Source: Hyphomonadaceae bacterium | GTDB lineage: Bacteria > Pseudomonadota > Alphaproteobacteria > Caulobacterales > Hyphomonadaceae | DNA: 12,451 bases | Reading direction: 5' to 3' | NCBI GenBank assembly: GCA_030696545.1 | Contig: JAUYSA010000084.1 | Coordinates: 1-12,451 of the forward strand | In this document: positions 6,307 through 12,451 of the stretch, one piece after another | Position numbering within the stretch: position 1 is the first letter of the stretch | How the letters are laid out: the number at the start of each line of letters is the position of its first letter | Translations under genes and position numbers: made by a program | Notes under the pieces: model-generated | The model's input: only the letters and a program-made list of their open reading frames with translations | Told to the model about the DNA's origin: nothing | The model's database searches: none

Positions 6307-8139
6307 ATGAGATTGATGTTCACTGCGGGCCTGATGGCTCTTGTCACTGCGTGCGGTCCCACGGCGCCCGTCGCGCCGACTGTTGAGGAGGTCGCGAAGG
6401 CAAGTGCGGACCTGACCGTGTGGCTCGATGCGGAATATGAGGAAAACCTCCTCACCAGCCCCATCTCCCTGACCTTCCAGGGGCGCAAGGAGCATAACTC
6501 CGAGATCGACCAGTATGATGAAGCCGAGATCGACCGGCAGCTCGCCTGGCGTCGCGCCAGCGTTGCGGAGATGAAGGAGAAGTTCGATCCGGCCAGGCTG
6601 GATGAAGAATCCCGCACTTCGTTCGACCTGTGGGCCCAGCAGCTCGACATGATGGAGGAGGGCGCAAAGTTTCGCCGCGCGCCGTACATCTTCGTCAAGG
6701 ATGGCCCGCACGTCTTTTTGCCGAACTTCATGATCAGCTTCCACGCGGTCGCTGACAAGGCAGACATGGAAGCCTATGTGGCGCGTCTTCCGGAAATGGC
6801 GCGGGCGATCGACCAGGTGCTTGAAGGCGCCAAGCTCGCGGCCGCCGACGGCAATCATGCGCCGCGCTTTGCTTATGACCAATCGCTGGACGAATCCCGC
6901 AACGTGATCAAGGGGGCGCCCTTTGGCCCCGGTGCGGACTCGCCGATCTGGGCCGACGCAAAGAGCGAGATCAAGACGCTGCTCGATGGCGGCAAGATCA
7001 ATGCGGATGAAGCGAAGGCCCTGGAAGGCGCCGCGAGCAAGGCCCTGGTTGAGTCAGTGAAGCCGGCCTACGACCGCGTTATCGCATGGCTTGAGGCCGA
7101 CCGCGCCAACACGCCCGAACTAGCGCAGGGCGCAGGTCAGCTGATGAAAGATGGCGCAGCGTATTACAATGTCTCGCTCAAGCTGATGACCACGACTGAC
7201 ATGACGGCCGAGCAGATTCATGAGCTTGGCCTCAAGGAAGTCACGCGCATCCATGCCGAGATGGAGAAGATCAAGGAGACTGTTGGTTTCAAGGGCACGC
7301 TGGCCGAGTTCTTCGTGTTCATGCGCACCGATCCGCAGTTCCACCTGCCAAACACGGACGCCGGCCGCGCCCAGTACATCAAGATGGCCGAGGGCTATCT
7401 CGCGGACATCCAGGGTAAGCTGCCGCAGTATTTCGGCCTGATGCCCAAGGCGCCGCTGGTTGTGAAGCGTGTCGAAGCATTCCGCGAGGAAGCCGGCGGG
7501 GCGCAGCACTATTTCCCGCCAACTCCCGATGGTTCGCGTCCGGGGGTGTTCTACGCACACCTCAGCGACATGAACGCGATGCCGACCTATGAGCTGGAGA
7601 CGATCACCTACCACGAGGGGAATCCGGGCCACCACATGCAGATCGCCATCGCGCAGGAGCTGACGGGCATTCCGAAGTTCCGCACGCAGTATGGCTCGAC
7701 GGCGTATCAGGAAGGCTGGGGTCTCTACACCGAGACGCTCGCCAAGGAGATGGGTCAGTATGCCGATCCGTACTCGGACTATGGCCGCCTCTCAGCCGAG
7801 ATCTGGCGCGCGATCCGCCTTGTGGTCGACACGGGGCTGCACTCCAAAGGGTGGGGCGAAGAGCAGGCGGTGAAATACTTCCTCGACAACTCGTCTGTCC
7901 CGGAAGCGGCCGTGCGTTCGGAAATCCGCCGCTATATCGTGTGGCCGGGCCAGGCGACGGCCTACAAGATCGGCATGATCAAGATCCAGGAACTACGCGC
8001 GCAGGCGCAGAAGGAACTTGGCGACAAGTTCACAATGGCCGGTTTCCACGACACTGTACTCGGTGGCGGTGCGTTGCCGCTGCCGGTTCTTGAGGCGCGC
8101 GTGAAGCGCTGGGTCGAGAAGACCAAGACAGCCGCATAG
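6307..8139 (+). CDS. DUF885 family lipoprotein, putative zinc peptidase, copy 3 of 3
   Basis: This 610-residue protein starts at the ATG at 6307, chosen from the Shine-Dalgarno and the lipoprotein signal it exposes (lipobox VTAC, Cys16). The +2 residue is Gly, unlike the Ser of copies 1 and 2; neither residue is an inner-membrane retention signal, so outer-membrane sorting is still expected. The DUF885 domain has H436-E437-x4-H442-H443, E469-G-W-G 27 residues after H442, WPGQAT from residue 546 and a GGGALPLPVLE block. In its C-terminal third it resembles copy 1 (DNSSVPEAA, QATAYKIGMIK), while in the motif spacing and the WPGQAT block it resembles copy 2. The N-terminal region differs most among copies: YIF is followed by VKDGPHVF here, against GRGGAHTG and GFGGPHTD. 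It is the last gene of the unit, with a long hairpin starting 14 bases after the stop. Confidence 0.9.
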   Translation: MRLMFTAGLMALVTACGPTAPVAPTVEEVAKASADLTVWLDAEYEENLLTSPISLTFQGRKEHNSEIDQYDEAEIDRQLAWRRASVAEMKEKFDPARLDEESRTSFDLWAQQLDMMEEGAKFRRAPYIFVKDGPHVFLPNFMISFHAVADKADMEAYVARLPEMARAIDQVLEGAKLAAADGNHAPRFAYDQSLDESRNVIKGAPFGPGADSPIWADAKSEIKTLLDGGKINADEAKALEGAASKALVESVKPAYDRVIAWLEADRANTPELAQGAGQLMKDGAAYYNVSLKLMTTTDMTAEQIHELGLKEVTRIHAEMEKIKETVGFKGTLAEFFVFMRTDPQFHLPNTDAGRAQYIKMAEGYLADIQGKLPQYFGLMPKAPLVVKRVEAFREEAGGAQHYFPPTPDGSRPGVFYAHLSDMNAMPTYELETITYHEGNPGHHMQIAIAQELTGIPKFRTQYGSTAYQEGWGLYTETLAKEMGQYADPYSDYGRLSAEIWRAIRLVVDTGLHSKGWGEEQAVKYFLDNSSVPEAAVRSEIRRYIVWPGQATAYKIGMIKIQELRAQAQKELGDKFTMAGFHDTVLGGGALPLPVLEARVKRWVEKTKTAA

Positions 8140-8152
8140 TCATCTGGCGACA

Positions 8153-8193
8153 AGTTCTGGTCGTGGCGGAGTTACTCTGCCGCGACCGGAACT
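8153..8193 (+). terminator. 19-bp hairpin ending the DUF885 operon, embedded in the opposing hydroxylase gene
   Basis: Bases 8153-8171 pair along their full length with 8175-8193, leaving a 3-base loop. Sixteen pairs are Watson-Crick and three are T.G (8158/8188, 8164/8182, 8168/8178). In plus-strand RNA all three are G.U pairs, so the stem is continuous; in minus-strand RNA the same positions become A/C mismatches. The structure therefore belongs to the plus-strand transcript, 14 bases past the copy 3 stop. There is no clear U-tract after it, so it may stop transcription inefficiently or act mainly as a 3'-end stabiliser. The loop (TTA, 8172-8174) is the TAA stop of the convergent hydroxylase gene. 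Confidence 0.65.
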
Positions 8194-9140
8194 GAGCCGG
8201 CGGCTTTGGCTTTCAGATGTTTTACCGGCAGGCCGGGCGTGCCCGCCTGATCCGGGTGCGCCGCCAGATAGGCTTCCTTGATCTCGTCCGAGCGCGAGTG
8301 ATTTCCGTCTGGAGACCAGCCGGGCTTGTTGATGAAGCGGCCAACCCAGCGCCACGGGCGTGGGCCGTCGTTCCAGCAGTCGCGAAGCAGGCCAAACAGG
8401 CCGTGGTAAGCTACGATCAGCGGATTGAATTTCTCGAGCGGCGTGACGATGCCATAGACGGGTTTGTCGCGATCCAGTTCGGGCACGAATGATCCGAACA
8501 TCCGATCCCAGATGATGAAGACGCCAGCATAGTTGGCGTCGAGATATCGCGGATTGGTCGCGTGATGAACGCGGTGATGGCTGGGCGTGTTCATCACCGC
8601 CTCGAACCAGCGCGGCAGCTTGCGGATCGCCTCGGTGTGAATCCAGTACTGATAGACAAGGTTCACCCCGGCCGAGAGCGCGATGAAGGCCGGATGGAAG
8701 CCCAGCAGCACAAGCGGCGCGGCAATGATCACGAGGCCGGTCAGCGGTCCAAACCAGGGCTGCCTCAGCGCGGTGGTCAGATTGTAGTGGGTGGAAGAGT
8801 GATGCGTCACATGCTCCGACCACCACCACCGGACCGTGTGCGCGAAGCGATGCTTCCAATAATAGATCAGGTCGTAGCCGACGAAGACGAGCAGGAAGCT
8901 CCACCAGGTCACGGGTATCTCGAACAGCCGATACGGCCAGAACAGCATCAGCAGCCACGTACCGACAAAGGCGAAGGCGGTATCGACCGCGACGCTGCCG
9001 AGGCCCATCGTCAGCGAGGTGATGGCGTCCTTCGTCTCATAGCGGCCGGTGGCGCGCTTCGTCTTCACCGCCCACCATTCCAGTGCAACGGTGAGGATGA
9101 AGAAGGGTATTGCGATTACGGTAGGCTTGAAGAATTCCAT
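8172..9140 (-). CDS. Fatty acid hydroxylase / sterol desaturase family membrane enzyme
   Basis: This 322-residue integral membrane protein belongs to the di-iron hydroxylase/desaturase superfamily (PF04116), which uses O2 to hydroxylate or desaturate lipids, sterols or carotenoids. The three histidine clusters are complete: H97-x3-H101, H110-x2-H113-H114 and H189-x2-H192-H193, with an extra H168 between. Hydrophobic segments lie at about 7-23, 44-70, 78-95 and 130-165, with the histidine clusters on the cytoplasmic side by family precedent. The start is the ATG at 9140, because the preceding 54 in-frame residues are not hydrophobic and lack family character; the ribosome site is weak. The C-terminal 50 or so residues, after about 270, form a polar tail. 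The gene is convergent with the DUF885 operon and divergent from the saccharopine-dehydrogenase-like gene. The substrate is not predictable from sequence. Confidence 0.92.
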   Translation of the reverse strand: MEFFKPTVIAIPFFILTVALEWWAVKTKRATGRYETKDAITSLTMGLGSVAVDTAFAFVGTWLLMLFWPYRLFEIPVTWWSFLLVFVGYDLIYYWKHRFAHTVRWWWSEHVTHHSSTHYNLTTALRQPWFGPLTGLVIIAAPLVLLGFHPAFIALSAGVNLVYQYWIHTEAIRKLPRWFEAVMNTPSHHRVHHATNPRYLDANYAGVFIIWDRMFGSFVPELDRDKPVYGIVTPLEKFNPLIVAYHGLFGLLRDCWNDGPRPWRWVGRFINKPGWSPDGNHSRSDEIKEAYLAAHPDQAGTPGLPVKHLKAKAAGSVPVAAE

Positions 9141-9176
9141 GGCCCGAGAATTCCCATAAACGGCGACTGCCGGAAA

Positions 9177-9212
9177 GGCGGCGCCGCAGCGGAAAGCCTG
9201 CGGCGCGTCGCC
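9177..9212. promoter_or_regulatory. GC-rich hairpin in the hydroxylase/oxidoreductase divergent region
   Basis: GCGCCGCAG (9181-9189) and CTGCGGCGC (9198-9206) form a perfect 9-bp stem around an 8-base loop. GGCG (9177-9180) pairs with CGCC (9209-9212) across a 2-base bulge, giving 13 bp in all. On the minus strand the stem is followed by TTT and then, 36 bases after the stem, the hydroxylase ATG. It could be a leader attenuator for that gene or a dyad for a DNA-binding protein. No convincing -10/-35 pair was seen in either direction in the 160-base gap. Confidence 0.4.
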
Positions 9213-9300
9213 CTTGTATTCAACGCTCCAACTTGACCGCGCTCTTGTTAGGGGCCGACAGTGCGCCAGACGGCCACAGCGGGCCGTCACGGAGCGGTGC

Positions 9301-10524
9301 ATGGCGGAGCAGGGGTACGACGTTATCGTCTATGGGGCGACCGGGTTTACCGGCCGTCTCGTAGCCGAGCACATGCTCGCAACCTACGGCGTGGGGCGCG
9401 ACATACGTTGGGCGATAGCTGGACGTAGCAAGATAAAGCTTGAGGCCGTGCGAGCCGAAATCGGCGCTCACGCCGCATTACCGCTGCTGATCGCCGATGC
9501 GTCTGATCCAGCCTCTCTTGCCGCCATGGCGCAATCAACGCGGGTCGTCATCACAACTGTTGGACCTTACCAGCTTTATGGCGAGCCGCTTGTCGCTGCA
9601 TGCGTCGAGGCTGGGACGGACTATGTCGACCTGTGTGGCGAGCCTGCCTGGATGGCGGCGATGATCGCCAAGTACGACGCGAAGGCAAAGGCGAGCGGCG
9701 CACGCATCGTGTTTTCGTGCGGGTTCGACTCCATACCGTTCGATCTTGGCGTCACCTTCCTCCAGGATCAGGCAAGGGAGAGACTGGGCGTGCCGCTGCA
9801 GCGTGTTCGCGGCCGCGTACGCAAGATGAAGGGCGGATTTTCGGGTGGCACGGTTGCCAGCCTGATGGCCACACTGGAGGCGTCAAAGCGAACGCCCTCA
9901 ACCCTGAAGACCCTCGCCGATCCCTTTGCGCTGACCCCGGGCTTCAGGGGGCCGCAACAGCCGTCTGGCGAGGCCGTCGAGCACGACGCAGTCGCTGCAC
10001 AATGGGCTGCACCCTTCATCATGGCGACCATCAACACCAAGAATGTTCACCGTACCAACCACCTGCTTGCTCAGGCGTGGGGAGCAGACTTTGTCTATGA
10101 CGAGATGATGCTCACGGGGGACGGCGCCGCCGGCCAGAAGCGGGCAAGGGCGACAGCGCGCCAGAGCGCGATCCAGAACACGCTGCTTGGCTTTGCGCCG
10201 ACGCGCGCGCTGCTGCGCAAGTTCGCACTGCCGAAGCCTGGAGAGGGCCCATCAAAGGAAGAGCGCGAAACCGGATTCTACGATGTCCTGTTTACCGGCG
10301 AGACAAAGGATGGCCGCGCCATGCGTGGTGCAGTGAAGGGTGACAAGGACCCCGGCTACGCTTCCACCTCAAAAATGATATCGGAAAGCGCGCTTTGCCT
10401 CGCGCGAGATGTCGGACGCGATGAGACTTCCGGCGGCGTGTGGACGCCGGGCGCCGCCCTTGGCGCCAAGCTAATCACGCGGCTTGAAGCTAATGCCGGG
10501 CTCCGGTTTGCATTGGAAAATTGA
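9301..10524 (+). CDS. Saccharopine dehydrogenase-like oxidoreductase (trans-acting enoyl reductase type)
   Basis: This 407-residue protein starts at the ATG at 9301, with GGAG 8 bases upstream; the 29 extra residues of the longer frame are arginine-rich and precede the Rossmann strand YDVIVYGATGFTG. The nucleotide-binding loop G12-A-T-G-F-T-G18, the AGRS motif (40-43), TVGPY (86-90) and DYVDLCGE (107-114) are characteristic of the saccharopine dehydrogenase NADP-binding family (PF03435). Full-length homologues of this size include mycobacterial trans-acting enoyl reductases and the eukaryotic SCCPDH protein, not true lysine-pathway saccharopine dehydrogenases. The length is typical. The role is probably reduction of a lipid-like or carbonyl substrate with NAD(P)H, but this is an inference. 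It is divergent from the fatty acid hydroxylase gene across 160 bases, which weakly supports a lipid link, and converges on the small lipoprotein gene with an 8-base gap. Confidence 0.85.
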   Translation: MAEQGYDVIVYGATGFTGRLVAEHMLATYGVGRDIRWAIAGRSKIKLEAVRAEIGAHAALPLLIADASDPASLAAMAQSTRVVITTVGPYQLYGEPLVAACVEAGTDYVDLCGEPAWMAAMIAKYDAKAKASGARIVFSCGFDSIPFDLGVTFLQDQARERLGVPLQRVRGRVRKMKGGFSGGTVASLMATLEASKRTPSTLKTLADPFALTPGFRGPQQPSGEAVEHDAVAAQWAAPFIMATINTKNVHRTNHLLAQAWGADFVYDEMMLTGDGAAGQKRARATARQSAIQNTLLGFAPTRALLRKFALPKPGEGPSKEERETGFYDVLFTGETKDGRAMRGAVKGDKDPGYASTSKMISESALCLARDVGRDETSGGVWTPGAALGAKLITRLEANAGLRFALEN

Positions 10525-10532
10525 GGCGGAAA

Positions 10533-11015
10533 TCAATCGCACCGCTTGTAAATGAAGCTGTTGTCGTCACGCTGATAGGTCAGCGTGGTTCCCGCTTCAT
10601 CCAGCGCGAGCGTGTGAGTCTCGCTGGTCATCTGTCCTTCGGAGCTGTGATTGACCTGTAGAACTAGCGCACCTTCGTGCGGGGCATTGGCGGAAACGAC
10701 TTCCGAGCGACCTTCGTAGAACCGGATGGCGCCTGGCGCGATGGCAATGCGTGTCAGCGCCGGGTCTGCGATGCAGTCTCCGGCTTCGATCGCCCACACA
10801 TGCCGAAACGCGACTGGTATCGGGCCTGGCGTCGTCTGTGATCGTGGTAGTTCCTCGCCCGGCGCGGGCGTTGCCGAATACGACTGCGCTGGCAGTTCGG
10901 TTGTCGGCGCTGCTTCGGTGATCGTTCCTGGAGGTGTGCTTTCCGGCTCTCCGCAAGCTGCGAAAGCCAAGGTCACAGCGGTCATGCAGGCAATTCTGAA
11001 AAGATCACGCGTCAT
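10533..11015 (-). CDS. Small lipoprotein, paralogue of the one encoded just upstream
   Basis: This 160-residue protein starts at the ATG at 11015; the ribosome site is weak. The N-terminus is a lipoprotein signal ending FAAC (Cys21; Phe at -3 makes the lipobox slightly atypical). Residues 22-65 are a Pro/Thr/Glu-rich linker. A small domain follows with IPVAFRHVWAIEAGDC (66-81), FYEG (99-102) and a terminal Cys159. The two domain cysteines, C81 and C159, are also present in the neighbour and may form a disulfide. The pattern W-x5-DC followed by an F-(Y/H)-EG strand is familiar from unnamed alphaproteobacterial lipoproteins, but I know of no assigned function. It lies 36 bases after the paralogous gene at 11052-11453, on the same strand, so the two are likely co-transcribed. 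It converges on the oxidoreductase gene with an 8-base gap. Confidence 0.8.
   Translation of the reverse strand: MTRDLFRIACMTAVTLAFAACGEPESTPPGTITEAAPTTELPAQSYSATPAPGEELPRSQTTPGPIPVAFRHVWAIEAGDCIADPALTRIAIAPGAIRFYEGRSEVVSANAPHEGALVLQVNHSSEGQMTSETHTLALDEAGTTLTYQRDDNSFIYKRCD
10568..10587 (+). terminator. Perfect 8-bp hairpin after the oxidoreductase gene, inside the opposing lipoprotein gene
   Basis: CACGCTGA (10568-10575) and TCAGCGTG (10580-10587) are exact inverted repeats around a 4-base loop, 43 bases past the stop at 10524. There is no U-tract, and the palindrome lies in the 3' coding region of the convergent lipoprotein gene, so it could be a coding accident. It is offered as a weak terminator candidate because a similar arrangement occurs at 8153-8193. 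Confidence 0.3.
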
Positions 11016-11051
11016 TTTATCCGAACGGCGGATCGCCGCGCAGGTTCCGCT

Positions 11052-11453
11052 TCAGGTACGGCAACGATGAAGCGTTCGCAGGATTTCCGGTCCCGTATAG
11101 GATAGCGTTTCGAATTGATTGCTCAGCTTCAGGATATGCGTCTGCAGTGGTCCGCCCTCAAATCGGACGCCCAGCAGAAGCTGTTCTTCACCTGATTGGT
11201 CCAGCGACACGACATCGAAACGCCCCTCATGGAAGCTGATCGTGGACGGATCAATATTTACGCGGGTAGGGCCGTCTATCCGGGAACAGTCCGCCGTTTC
11301 GACTGCCCACACATTCCGAAAGGGCGCTGGTATCGGCCTAAGAATTGTTCTCGATGAAAGCTCCGCATCTGCGTTCGCCGGTGCGCCCGACCCATCGCCG
11401 CAACCACAAGCTACCAGGCTGGCGGCGAGCAAAAATCCGAAACGGTTTTTCAA
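11052..11453 (-). CDS. Small lipoprotein, first of a tandem paralogous pair
   Basis: This 133-residue protein begins at a TTG codon at 11453, supported by GGAAGA (11465-11460) with 6-base spacing and by the signal peptide it exposes. The lipobox is LVAC (Cys16), followed by another cysteine (Cys18). After a short linker, residues 40-133 form the same domain as in the next gene: IPAPFRNVWAVETADC (41-56), FHEG (74-77) and a terminal Cys131 in LHRC. The linker is shorter than in the paralogue, which explains most of the size difference. C56 and C131 correspond to C81 and C159 of the neighbour. The gene is 36 bases upstream of its paralogue and begins 64 bases after the hairpin that terminates the adhesin gene, so it probably has its own promoter in that gap; no clear -10/-35 pair was found. 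Function is unknown. Confidence 0.8.
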   Translation of the reverse strand: MKNRFGFLLAASLVACGCGDGSGAPANADAELSSRTILRPIPAPFRNVWAVETADCSRIDGPTRVNIDPSTISFHEGRFDVVSLDQSGEEQLLLGVRFEGGPLQTHILKLSNQFETLSYTGPEILRTLHRCRT

Positions 11454-11459
11454 GGCAAA

Positions 11460-11465
11460 TCTTCC
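11460..11465 (-). promoter_or_regulatory. Ribosome binding site supporting a TTG start
   Basis: On the minus strand GGAAGA lies 6 bases before TTG at 11453. No ATG or GTG in this frame precedes the lipoprotein signal at a usable distance, so the unusual TTG start is preferred. Confidence 0.55.
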
Positions 11466-11516
11466 AGCTACGTCAGAGCGTTAAAGCGCCAGACTGTCGA
11501 CGGGTTCCAAAAGCAA

Positions 11517-11549
11517 TGCGGCGGCTCTCCGACAAGGAAAGCCGCCGCA
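11517..11549 (-). terminator. Intrinsic terminator of the adhesin gene
   Basis: TGCGGCGGCT (11517-11526) and AGCCGCCGCA (11540-11549) form a perfect 10-bp stem. After one mismatch TCC and GGA add three more pairs around a 5-base loop. Read on the minus strand the stem is followed by TTGCTTTTGG, a T-rich run, while the plus-strand side is not T-rich. It stands 110 bases after the adhesin stop at 11659 and before the small lipoprotein genes, so it separates two minus-strand units. Confidence 0.75.
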
Positions 11550-11658
11550 CAGTACGCTACACTACTCAACACGCCCCCCGCCCCTGGGCGTACTTTACAC
11601 GGCAGGCCAGGGCGACCGCAGACGATGGACCCTGGAATTCTGTTGTATTACCGCTCGA

Positions 11659-12451
11659 TCACTGGCCCCGTTGCGTCGTGATGAACGTGGCCGAGTTGCC
11701 GATGGCGGATGAAGATCCGATGATCGCGCCAGCGCCATTCGTGCTGATCGTGCCGGTTGATGTGATGTTGCCGCCGTTGGACTGGTTGACCGTGCCGGAC
11801 AGTGCTGCGTCACCGCATTGCGAGCAGACATAGCCAGTGAAAGCGTTGCCTATCGCTGTCGATGAAACGAGTATTTCGCCACCATCGCTGGACGCACCTG
11901 CGAACTGGGCGTTTGCATCGACACCGCCCGTGTTGATCTGGGCGATATCGACGAGCATGTCCGATCCGATGTTCGTGGCGAGCGTGGTGTTGCCGACACC
12001 GTAGGCAGACGCCACTGCCGTGCTCGACCATGTGCCAACCGTGACGCGCGTGTCAGCTGCAACGGTGGTCGACGAAGTCTGCCGCCCGCGGATCGATGTA
12101 TAGCCCCATTCATTGTTGATTGTGGCCGAGTTCGCGGCTGCGGTCGAAGCGGCCGTGATGTCATAGGCGCGATACTGATAAACGTCGGTCGTGGCGCGGG
12201 ATTCTCCGCCCGTCGCGTTTTGCGTGTACCGGGCATCAACAGTCGAAGTCGTGGAAGATGAGCCGTATGCGTTTGCTACAGCGGAAGACCCGGCAACAGT
12301 TGTCCCCGTGCAGCAGGCATCGACATCCGTGATCGCGTAGGACGAATTCGATGCGGTCTGCGCCAGGCGAACGTTGAGATCGCCATGATCCGCGCCCGTC
12401 AAGGTGTTGTTCGCGGCGGCTGTCGATCCGGCGGCATGTGTTTGTGAATTG
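11659..12451 (-). CDS. HfaD-like repeat adhesin, C-terminal part (5' end beyond the window)
   Basis: The reading frame is open from the right edge to a TGA at 11659-11661, giving 263 residues; codons before the apparent TTG at 12402 are also open, so that TTG is probably not the start. The protein is rich in Ser, Thr, Ala, Gly and Asn and is built from degenerate repeats, each opening with S-(S/T)-A-x-x-N/S at residues 9, 55, 102, 143, 197 and 247. Between these blocks come alternating-hydrophobic segments with a Q-N/T-x-G-type turn, for example VNQSNGGNI near residue 221. This looks like a secreted beta-rich surface protein. The C-terminus resembles the holdfast anchor protein HfaD of Caulobacterales as I remember it, which helps attach the holdfast polysaccharide to the cell; that name is an inference. 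Two cysteine pairs (CC at 46-47 and CxxC at 209-212) are unusual for such an adhesin. A terminator lies 110 bases downstream. Confidence 0.6.
   Translation of the reverse strand, partial: NSQTHAAGSTAAANNTLTGADHGDLNVRLAQTASNSSYAITDVDACCTGTTVAGSSAVANAYGSSSTTSTVDARYTQNATGGESRATTDVYQYRAYDITAASTAAANSATINNEWGYTSIRGRQTSSTTVAADTRVTVGTWSSTAVASAYGVGNTTLATNIGSDMLVDIAQINTGGVDANAQFAGASSDGGEILVSSTAIGNAFTGYVCSQCGDAALSGTVNQSNGGNITSTGTISTNGAGAIIGSSSAIGNSATFITTQRGQ
11695..12426 (-). repeat. Protein-level tandem repeats of about 41-54 residues in the adhesin gene
   Basis: Six repeat openings (STAAAN, SSAVAN, STAAAN, STAVAS, STAIGN, SSAIGN) are spaced 46, 47, 41, 54 and 50 residues apart. The repeats have diverged at DNA level and are visible mainly in protein. 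Each carries one alternating beta-like segment with a polar turn, suggesting stacked beta-arches or a beta-solenoid. Confidence 0.65.

Noticed and set aside
8562..9236. A 224-codon plus-strand frame with many His and Arg residues
   Set aside because: It is antisense to the fatty acid hydroxylase, whose histidine motifs and membrane segments are clear; the plus-strand product has no signal or domain character.
9214..9300. N-terminal extension of the saccharopine-dehydrogenase-like protein
   Set aside because: The 29 extra residues are arginine-rich and precede a normal Rossmann start; GGAG before the ATG at 9301 supports the shorter form.

Overview
The window is about 12.5 kb of GC-rich, densely packed bacterial DNA. 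It looks like a stalked or prosthecate alphaproteobacterium of the Caulobacterales/Hyphomonadaceae type. That placement is an inference from three things: a PAS_5-type single-domain PAS protein, a holdfast-anchor (HfaD)-like repeat adhesin, and several DUF885 lipoproteins. Nothing in the window marks it as phage, plasmid or transposon DNA; no tRNA, rRNA, CRISPR array or insertion sequence was seen.

Layout, left to right. (1) Positions 1-524, minus: a PAS-domain protein that runs off the left edge. (2) 705-1628, plus: an exported, cysteine-containing protein with a proline run and glycine-rich stretches, unknown function. (3) 1641-2426, minus: a classical short-chain dehydrogenase, convergent with gene 2. 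(4) 2587-8139, plus: the centrepiece, three tandem paralogous DUF885 lipoproteins spaced 29 and 10 bases apart, very probably one operon. Each has its own lipobox, and all three keep the H-E-x4-H-H and E-G-W-G motifs of a putative zinc peptidase. The unit ends at a 19-bp hairpin (8153-8193) that overlaps the 3' end of the next, convergent gene. (5) 8172-9140, minus: a membrane di-iron fatty acid hydroxylase/sterol desaturase. (6) 9301-10524, plus: a saccharopine-dehydrogenase-like (trans-acting enoyl reductase-like) oxidoreductase, divergent from gene 5. (7) 10533-11453, minus: two small paralogous lipoproteins in tandem. (8) 11659-12451, minus: the C-terminal 263 residues of a repeat-built, HfaD-like surface adhesin, followed by a good intrinsic terminator.

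Functionally the window is dominated by the cell envelope: at least five predicted lipoproteins, one further exported protein, one surface adhesin and one lipid-modifying membrane enzyme. The two soluble oxidoreductases may act on lipid or other small-molecule substrates, but their substrates cannot be read from sequence. The most unusual elements are the DUF885 triplet with sequence signs of sub-functionalisation in its first copy, and the terminator hairpins embedded in opposing coding sequences. No stretch longer than 300 bases lacks a gene; the longest gaps are 9141-9300, 525-704, 2427-2586 and 11454-11658, and their contents are described below.
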